Assembly (NCBI GenBank): GCA_015520395.1
Contig: WAQG01000177.1
Span: forward strand, 1-6,298
Source: Candidatus Geoarchaeota archaeon
Lineage (GTDB): Archaea; Thermoproteota; Thermoprotei; Gearchaeales; WAQG01
Direction: 5' to 3'
DNA length: 6,298 nucleotides
Numbering within the stretch: position 1 is the stretch's first letter; each line of letters starts with the position of its first letter. The translations under genes were made by a program, and so were the position numbers. The notes below the pieces were generated by a model. The model saw only the letters and a program-made list of their open reading frames with translations. It was not told the DNA's origin and made no database searches. Of the stretch, positions 1-4,275 are shown in pieces.

Positions 1-852
1 GACACCGCCATGGTTTATGGTGCTGGCCTAAGTGAGTACCTCCTGGGATACGCGCTTAGAGAGGCTGATGCACCGCGGGACGACGTGGTGGTATCGACCA
101 AGATTCCCGGGGAGTTCCTGAACCCTATAGATATACCGAGAGCCTTGGAGAAGAGCCTCAAGAACCTCGGTTTCACCCATGTGGACGTGTTGCTGGCCCA
201 CTGGCCTCCCTGCTGGAGCAATTACCCAGTATGCGTGTATGCGAGGGCTATGGAGAGGCTTGTGCATCTGGGCAAGGTTAGCCATCTAGGGTTGAGCGAC
301 CATCCAGTGGAGCTTATAGACAAGTTCCGCGAGTGCCTGGCCAGAGAGGATGTGGAGGTAGTCCAGGTTAAGTACAACCTGGTGGAGAGATGGGCGGAGG
401 AGGAGATAATCCCATATGCCGAGCTCCACGACATAACGGTGCAGGCGTGGAGCCCCATAGCTAAGGGCGCGCTTACAGGCAAGTACGAGCCAGGCAGCTA
501 CGAGTTTCACGACGTTAGGAGGGGTAACGCCGTATTTCACCCAGACAACTACGGCCGCGTCTGGAGCGTTGTGAAGCTTCTCCGAGAAATAGGCGAGAAG
601 TACGGCAAGAAGCCGGTGCAGGTCGCCCTCAACTGGCTTATCGCCAGCAGCCCTGTCGTCGTCCCCATACCTGGAGCCAGGAAGCCGGAACAAGTGGACG
701 ACCTGGCGGGGGCTGTGGGGTGGCGGCTGAGATACGAGGACTGGGTGGCCCTCCACGAGGCCACCAAGAACCTGGCCATCCAGTACTCCGTTAACTATGT
801 GAACACGGACCCCGAGCAGAGGCTCGCCGAGGCCGAGTCACAGGAAAAGTAG
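1..852 (+). CDS. Aldo/keto reductase, C-terminal ~283 residues (5' end outside window)
   Basis: This is an NAD(P)H-dependent aldehyde/ketone oxidoreductase of the aldo/keto reductase TIM-barrel superfamily, presumably cytoplasmic. The frame is open from the first base and begins Asp-Thr-Ala-Met-Val-Tyr-Gly, matching the family's DTAxxYG motif, so the start lies upstream and the ATG at 10 is internal. About 45-50 N-terminal residues are missing, assuming a usual length near 310-330. Counting from the first visible residue, the catalytic tetrad is complete: Asp1, Tyr6, Lys34 (in VVVSTK) and His67 (in LLAHWPP). The C-terminal cofactor region shows the family pattern VQVALNWL then PIPGARKPEQVDDLAGA; the Asn usually found in the last motif is Asp here. 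The substrate cannot be deduced. The gene is GC-rich (41 of 60 bases G/C at 661-720), like the right flank, so it is probably native chromosome. Family assignment is very secure. Confidence 0.95.
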   Translation, partial: DTAMVYGAGLSEYLLGYALREADAPRDDVVVSTKIPGEFLNPIDIPRALEKSLKNLGFTHVDVLLAHWPPCWSNYPVCVYARAMERLVHLGKVSHLGLSDHPVELIDKFRECLAREDVEVVQVKYNLVERWAEEEIIPYAELHDITVQAWSPIAKGALTGKYEPGSYEFHDVRRGNAVFHPDNYGRVWSVVKLLREIGEKYGKKPVQVALNWLIASSPVVVPIPGARKPEQVDDLAGAVGWRLRYEDWVALHEATKNLAIQYSVNYVNTDPEQRLAEAESQEK

Positions 853-865
853 GACAAACCTAATC

Positions 866-873
866 TTTATATA
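866..873 (+). promoter_or_regulatory. Archaeal TATA box for the zinc-finger gene
   Basis: TTTATATA lies in the 68-base gap after the reductase stop. Its centre, near 870, predicts a transcript start around 895-898 and so a leader of roughly 25-30 nt before the next gene. That leader contains a Shine-Dalgarno-like AGGTG at 915-919. The box fits the archaeal TBP consensus; the start site is inferred from spacing only. Confidence 0.65.
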
Positions 874-920
874 GAGCCCCTCCAGGGGCCACCATAAGAC
901 CTCCACCACACGGAAGGTGC

Positions 921-1304
921 GTGCCCGTGTCCACATATATAGATGAGCAGGCCCTAAACCTCCTCGAGGCCCTAAGGAAGAGGGGCATACCGGTCAAAAT
1001 GATCAAGTTCCACGACAGAAGCAAGGGATCCCTCGTCGAGATACACCTCTACACAGGTGAGACCATCAAGCTTCGAACGGAGAAGAAATGGTTCCTCACC
1101 AGGACCAGCAGCCTCTCAGGCCAGATACCTGATAAGAGTCTCGTCGACCTAAACGTGCTCGACGACATAGCAGAGACCCTCAACACGGACAGGTGCCCCT
1201 ACTGCAACACTACACTAACCCAGCCATACGCGCTGGCTCTCCACATATACTTCGAGCACTCCGACAGGCTCAGCAAAATACTCGGCGTCAAAAACAAAGA
1301 ATAA
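921..1304 (+). CDS. Small C2H2 zinc-finger protein, function unknown
   Basis: This 127-residue protein ends in one classical zinc finger: Cys92-x2-Cys95-x12-His108-x4-His113. Only about 14 residues follow the last histidine. The first 90 residues are a mixed alpha/beta region with many charged side chains and no transmembrane segment. I do not recognise the family. Single C2H2 fingers occur in many small archaeal proteins thought to bind nucleic acid or partner proteins, so a regulatory role is possible but unproven. The start is uncertain: GTG at 921 is only 1 nt after the AGGTG at 915-919, whereas the GTG at 927 (residue 3) is 7 nt away and better spaced. The gene has its own TATA box and is followed 35 bases later by tRNA-Pro. 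Composition matches the GC-rich flank. Confidence 0.8.
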   Translation: MPVSTYIDEQALNLLEALRKRGIPVKMIKFHDRSKGSLVEIHLYTGETIKLRTEKKWFLTRTSSLSGQIPDKSLVDLNVLDDIAETLNTDRCPYCNTTLTQPYALALHIYFEHSDRLSKILGVKNKE

Positions 1305-1339
1305 AACCCAACCACACTACCCTTTTCCATGGAGTGCCA

Positions 1340-1416
1340 GGGGCCGTCGTCTAGCCTGGCAGGATGCGGGGCTTGGGCCCCCGTGGTCCGGGGTTCAAAT
1401 CCCCGCGGCCCCACCA
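1340..1416 (+). tRNA. tRNA-Pro (anticodon UGG), intact, CCA encoded
   Basis: A complete cloverleaf folds by eye. The acceptor GGGGCCG (1340-1346) pairs perfectly with CGGCCCC (1406-1412), followed by discriminator A1413 and encoded CCA 1414-1416. The D arm is 1349-1365, with G-U closures at the 10-25 and 13-22 positions. The anticodon stem CGGGG (1367-1371) pairs with CCCCG (1379-1383) around the loop CTTGGGC, giving anticodon TGG at 1374-1376 with G37, as expected for proline. The T stem CGGGG (1389-1393) pairs with CCCCG (1401-1405) around TTCAAAT. There is no intron. A weak TATA-like AATAAAA at 1300-1306 may be the promoter. The 3' 57 bases recur at 4087-4143, making this the likely attachment site of the neighbouring accessory DNA. 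Confidence 0.97.
1360..1416 (+). repeat. 57-bp direct repeat, left copy (3' part of tRNA-Pro)
   Basis: The sequence from the D-arm 3' strand to the encoded CCA is repeated at 4087-4143, offset 2727 bases, with one difference (G1407 versus A4134). Identity stops immediately after the CCA. This copy is part of the functional tRNA, so it would be the attL-like side if an element is integrated here. Confidence 0.93.
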
Positions 1417-1443
1417 ACCTCAGGCACGAGGCGCGGTGGCACC

Positions 1444-1593
1444 ATGAGCCTAAATGAGAGGAAGCACAAGAAGGAAATCGGGGCACGAGACATGGACCCG
1501 GTGGTGGAGAGGTTCTCGCAGGCAGCCCTCCTCATGGAGTCTACTATACAAAGTAAATCAATACCCTTAGTAGTAAAACGGAGATCCAGGTAG
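1444..1593 (+). CDS. Short frame of 49 codons after tRNA-Pro; possibly a truncated gene start
   Basis: An ATG 28 bases after the tRNA is preceded by GGTG at 1435-1438, a well-spaced Shine-Dalgarno-like match. The product begins MSLNERKHKKEIGARD, is hydrophilic and basic at its start, and has a helical stretch around VVERFSQAALLME. I do not recognise it. Composition breaks inside the frame: 25 of 40 bases are G/C at 1501-1540 but only 12 of 40 at 1541-1580, where the product becomes a nondescript tail ending KRRSR. One reading is that this is the 5' end of a chromosomal gene joined to foreign DNA near 1540. It could equally be a short non-gene. The frame is also open upstream through the tRNA, which is not evidence of coding. 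Confidence 0.3.
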   Translation: MSLNERKHKKEIGARDMDPVVERFSQAALLMESTIQSKSIPLVVKRRSR

Positions 1594-1617
1594 GCACCTG
1601 ATGTTCCCACTGCTACT

Positions 1618-1737
1618 AAGGTTAAGTGCCAAGGTTAATTTCAATTAAACCTCGGAGCATGCCAGAACTTAATGCCCTCATAATTATGTTTATGTTAATG
1701 AAATATGGTGTTTTTCTGAGAACCTTTACTTAACCTT
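1618..1737. repeat. Cluster of AAGGTTAA motifs, two direct and one inverted
   Basis: AAGGTTAA occurs at 1618-1625 and again 13 bases on at 1631-1638. Its reverse complement TTAACCTT is at 1730-1737. The first and last extend to a perfect 10-bp inverted pair, AAGGTTAAGT (1618-1627) and ACTTAACCTT (1728-1737). This is the AT-rich gap 1594-1828, in which I see no convincing gene. The motifs could be protein-binding sites, remnants of a small mobile element or chance in AT-rich DNA. Confidence 0.45.
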
Positions 1738-1751
1738 CGACTGGAATGGCA

Positions 1752-1778
1752 CCAATGTAGATACCGCATCTACATTGG
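1752..1778. repeat. Perfect 11-bp inverted repeat with 5-nt loop
   Basis: CCAATGTAGAT (1752-1762) and ATCTACATTGG (1768-1778) are exact reverse complements around ACCGC. The hairpin lies 50 bases beyond the stop of the minus-strand ABC exporter gene, so it could end or stabilise that transcript. No T-tract follows on either strand, so it is not a standard archaeal terminator. A dyad operator or recombination site is also possible. Confidence 0.6.
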
Positions 1779-1828
1779 CTAGAACATGACTACTATTCTC
1801 CGTTCGTTATTATAGCTTTGTGGGTATC

Positions 1829-3571
1829 CTAGTCTTCTTTTATTAGTTGTCTGGCCACAAGTTCTTTGTATTCTGGACATGTTTCGATAAGTTCGTGGTG
1901 TTTCCCTTGGCATACTATGCTACCTTTACTTAACACTATGATCCTGTCGGCCGATGTTATGGTTGATAGTCTGTGGCTAACTATTACCAGGATTGGTACC
2001 TCTGCTTTGATGTTAGATATAATGTATCCTTCAGTTTTGGAGTCTACGCCTGAGAGGGCTTCGTCGAGTATAAGAACTTCGGGTTTCCTGACGATTGCTC
2101 GTGCCAGTGCTATTCTTTGTCTCTGGCCTTCTGAAAGGTTCTGTCCCCACTCTTGTATGGTGTCCTCCAGGCTATTCACGAAGTCCACGTTACATTTTTT
2201 GAGAGCGGCCCATATCTCATGGTCCGATATTTCATCGCCTAACGCTATATTTTCCCTTATAGTCGCATTAAGGAGATACGCATGCGAATTGACATATATT
2301 ACTTTTCTTCGTAAATCGTTGAGGTTAAACTCGCGTACATCGATGCCGTCGATCCCTACGAGACCCTTCTCAGGTTCAATCAGTCTGGGGAGAAGTTTGA
2401 CCAAAGTGGATTTACCAGTGCCACTACTACCAACTATGGCTACACATTCTCCGCGCCTAATCTCGAGATTTACACCCTTCAGGATATATTCACCTTTTTT
2501 ATCATATCTGAAGAATACTTTATCATACATAACGTGTTTTATTTGTTTAGATAGATTAACATTTCCTGAGGCCTCTTCAGGTAATTCCATGAACGTGCGT
2601 ACTCTTCTAATGCTCGGCTTAGCCTCCAACCAGTTTCTTATACTTCGTATTAGTGAGTCGAGCGGAGGCATGATGGAGTTGATGCTGACTGCGAATGCCA
2701 TCAGATTGGGTATGGTCAGTAATCCTTGAGACACTAACAATAGGCCGATTATTATGGATATTATTGGTGAGAACCACCATATCAGTGAGACGAATCGCTG
2801 GGCCATGATGAATCCTTTGGTGGCCGATTTGTATTTTGAGAAGTATCTGTTGACCGATTCGCCGAACTTCTCGATGAGGTAGTGTGTCTTGCCCAGCGCT
2901 TTGAAGCTTGTGAGGCCGTCTATAAGGTTCTTGAAGTCGCTCATGACGGTGTCGTATAGTTTTCTTGCCTCGGCCTGCCTGACCATGGCCTTCGAGCCGA
3001 AGAACCACATAACCACCATGCTTAGCGGGATCAGGATCGTTAGGATTATGGCCGAGAGAAGGGGGCTCAGCACGTATAACGTGTAGGCTATCACTATGAA
3101 CCCGATAACATGGGACAGGCTAACCGGCAGTAGGGCGACCGCCGGAACCGAGAGGGCGTCCGAGAATCTTCCAAGATACTCACCCGCACTCAGCCCGTTC
3201 AGCCCGGGCAGACGGGCAATTTTGCTGGCCAGGTCCTTCCATATCGATGTGAAGATCTTGGCGTAAAGCACTGTCCCGTAGACCTCCGAGAACATGGTCA
3301 ATGCAAAGATGAGTATGAGGAGTAGTGAAACCTCTGCGGTCAGGAAAACGACTTCGTTGAAAGATACCGTGGCGGCCATTATTACGGCTATAAGATCCCT
3401 TAGCAGAATCACAAACGGGTACCGCAGCACCTGGGAAAGGCTCCGAGCAACAAACAAAACCACCTGCTCAGGCCAGAACCTCTTACCTATATGTAGGGCA
3501 TAAATGGTGTCAGGATCCCTCTTAAGCATTCGTAGACCCTCACTTCGTTTTCCGGTATTTGCCAGGTTCAA
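1829..3571 (-). CDS. ABC exporter half-transporter (membrane domain fused to ATPase)
   Basis: This 580-residue protein has the exporter layout: an N-terminal membrane domain (hydrophobic segments near 52-70, 75-95, 141-166, 169-192, 262-282, 284-305) and a C-terminal ATPase from about 345. It should work as a dimer exporting a peptide, lipid or drug. ATPase motifs: A-loop Tyr356, Walker A GSSGTGKST (381-389), signature LSEGQ (479-483, variant of LSGGQ), Walker B VLILDE (499-504) with catalytic Glu504, D-loop SGVD and H-loop His533. The Q-loop glutamine is replaced: IYVNSHAYLLN puts Ser429 at that position. There is no N-terminal peptidase domain. The TTG start at 3571 overlaps the upstream SPASM relic's stop as TTGA, implying coupled translation. 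An ATG at 3529 (residue 15), preceded by GAGGGT, is a strong alternative start. The membrane half is clearly more GC-rich than the ATPase half. The upstream maturase makes a peptide cargo likely, but this is inference. Confidence 0.93.
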   Translation of the reverse strand: MNLANTGKRSEGLRMLKRDPDTIYALHIGKRFWPEQVVLFVARSLSQVLRYPFVILLRDLIAVIMAATVSFNEVVFLTAEVSLLLILIFALTMFSEVYGTVLYAKIFTSIWKDLASKIARLPGLNGLSAGEYLGRFSDALSVPAVALLPVSLSHVIGFIVIAYTLYVLSPLLSAIILTILIPLSMVVMWFFGSKAMVRQAEARKLYDTVMSDFKNLIDGLTSFKALGKTHYLIEKFGESVNRYFSKYKSATKGFIMAQRFVSLIWWFSPIISIIIGLLLVSQGLLTIPNLMAFAVSINSIMPPLDSLIRSIRNWLEAKPSIRRVRTFMELPEEASGNVNLSKQIKHVMYDKVFFRYDKKGEYILKGVNLEIRRGECVAIVGSSGTGKSTLVKLLPRLIEPEKGLVGIDGIDVREFNLNDLRRKVIYVNSHAYLLNATIRENIALGDEISDHEIWAALKKCNVDFVNSLEDTIQEWGQNLSEGQRQRIALARAIVRKPEVLILDEALSGVDSKTEGYIISNIKAEVPILVIVSHRLSTITSADRIIVLSKGSIVCQGKHHELIETCPEYKELVARQLIKED

Positions 3572-4086
3572 GATTTAATTCCCAGAAAGGAATCTATATT
3601 CCTAATGTATTTTATTATAACATCTCTATATTTTAATAGTAAACGCAATTTTATTAATAATTCGAGTTGCTTTTCGCCGAAGGAAAGTCCGCATGATGGT
3701 ACAAAAGGCGTCCCATAGTTTACGTAGGCTTCGTAATTACATCCACCCATGCAGACATGGTAGTATTGAACAGTTTCTACACTTCTTATAATGTAGGGGG
3801 TTGAACCCGACAAACTTGTAATACATAGGTAAACGTTTCGCTGTATAAATTGAACCAACTCTAAATTCTTTCATTCCTACAGCCCCCAACATTTGTAGAT
3901 TTCTCCTAAGGGATCAATGACTTCACTAAGATTATGTTCTTGCTGTCGCATAGCCAAAAGAACCTATCTTTGTAGCGGTGATGAAACCTCTTTTGACAAC
4001 TATTTGATAAGCCTTTTAAGAAAGCGTCTATATTCTCGTTTTAATATCTTAACTGTGTAATAGTGCGACGAAGTGCTGAGAAGTGC
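3568..4086 (-). pseudogene. Decayed C-terminal part of a radical SAM/SPASM protein
   Basis: Minus-strand reading yields one protein split over frames: REYRRFLKRLIK, then KRFHHRYKDRFFWLCDS, then HNLSEVIDPLGEIYKCW, then GMKEFRVGSIY through KKCRNCSILP, then CMGGCNYEAYVNYG through PSC to the stop at 3568. Joined, it has the full SPASM signature: C-x14-G-x4-C, gap, C-x2-C-x5-C-x3-C, gap, C. Such domains hold auxiliary iron-sulfur clusters in radical SAM enzymes that modify peptides or proteins. Single-base changes explain each break: near 4000, near 3945, at a run of five G (3883-3887), and near 3775 at CCATGTCTGC. Each of the first two frames also meets a stop. The N-terminal radical SAM core with its CxxxCxxC motif is absent, because the frame runs into the tRNA repeat at 4087. 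The final frame alone is open from 3870 and could be miscalled as a 96-residue protein starting with TTG at 3858. The stop overlaps the ABC exporter start. Confidence 0.85.
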
Positions 4087-4143
4087 CAGGATGCGGGGCT
4101 TGGGCCCCCGTGGTCCGGGGTTCAAATCCCCGCAGCCCCACCA
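4087..4143 (+). repeat. 57-bp direct repeat, right copy (tRNA-Pro 3' fragment, attR-like)
   Basis: This is a 56/57 match to 1360-1416. It keeps the anticodon arm, variable loop, T arm, 3' acceptor strand, discriminator and CCA, but lacks the 5' acceptor strand and most of the D arm. Nothing upstream could pair with its GCAGCCCC acceptor strand, so it cannot make a tRNA. The nine bases AGTGCCAGG at 4082-4090, partly outside the repeat, also match 1333-1341 at the 5' edge of the intact tRNA. The fragment could therefore be a displaced attachment half or a tRNA copy that lost 22 internal bases. Confidence 0.9.
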
Positions 4144-4218
4144 GTCTATCTAAGATTAATATTGCCCCACTATGTTTGAGCTGCATGGCTTCTTAAAGGG
4201 TCCTGCCTGGACATTATT

Positions 4219-4234
4219 AATTGTAATAGCAATT
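4219..4234. promoter_or_regulatory. Small inverted repeat upstream of the merA TATA box
   Basis: AATTG (4219-4223) and CAATT (4230-4234) flank the six bases TAATAG and end 9 bases before the TATA box at 4244-4250. A regulator or activator site here would suit a mercury-responsive promoter, but the arms are short and AT-rich, so chance is quite possible. Confidence 0.25.
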
Positions 4235-4243
4235 CGTGATTAG

Positions 4244-4250
4244 TTTATAA
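4244..4250 (+). promoter_or_regulatory. TATA box of the mercuric reductase gene
   Basis: TTTATAA lies 26 bases before the GTG at 4276, measured from its last base. The predicted transcript start is about 4272-4276, so the message would be leaderless, or nearly so, for that GTG. The rest of 4144-4275 shows no gene. Confidence 0.6.
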
Positions 4251-4275
4251 GTGTCTACCCCTTAGGTCATTACGG

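Larger units (their letters stand above)
1417..4086. mobile_element. Putative tRNA-Pro-integrated element or its remnant (~2.7 kb)
   Basis: The segment is bounded by an intact tRNA-Pro and a displaced copy of the tRNA's 3' portion, the typical footprint of integrase-mediated insertion at a tRNA gene. It contains a short frame (1444-1593), a gene-poor AT-rich patch, an ABC exporter and a decayed radical SAM/SPASM gene that runs up to the right repeat. I found no tyrosine recombinase, whole or split, and no replication gene. If it was mobile, it has lost its machinery or moved with helpers. The first ~120 bases are GC-rich like the host and the marked drop comes near 1540, so the true left edge is uncertain. 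Duplication of the tRNA locus is an alternative explanation. Confidence 0.5.

Noticed and set aside
1199..1610. Minus-strand frames running across the tRNA (containing GPRGFEPRT)
   Set aside because: This peptide is a well-known spurious translation of tRNA antisense sequence, and the frames overlap a clear tRNA and the zinc-finger gene.
1866..2729. A 287-codon plus-strand open frame
   Set aside because: It lies wholly opposite the ATPase half of the ABC exporter, which has all expected motifs. The plus-strand translation has no recognisable domain.
3568..3858. A 96-residue minus-strand frame as a stand-alone cysteine-containing peptide or precursor
   Set aside because: Its cysteines are the last four of a SPASM motif that continues in other frames upstream. 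The TTG start is internal and the frame is open beyond it.
1417..4086. A split SSV-type integrase next to the tRNA repeats
   Set aside because: I examined both strands at 1417-1828 and 3571-4086. No recombinase motifs appear, and the sequence adjoining the right repeat is SPASM-like.
4087..4143. A second functional tRNA-Pro
   Set aside because: The 5' acceptor strand and most of the D arm are missing and no upstream sequence could pair with the 3' acceptor strand.
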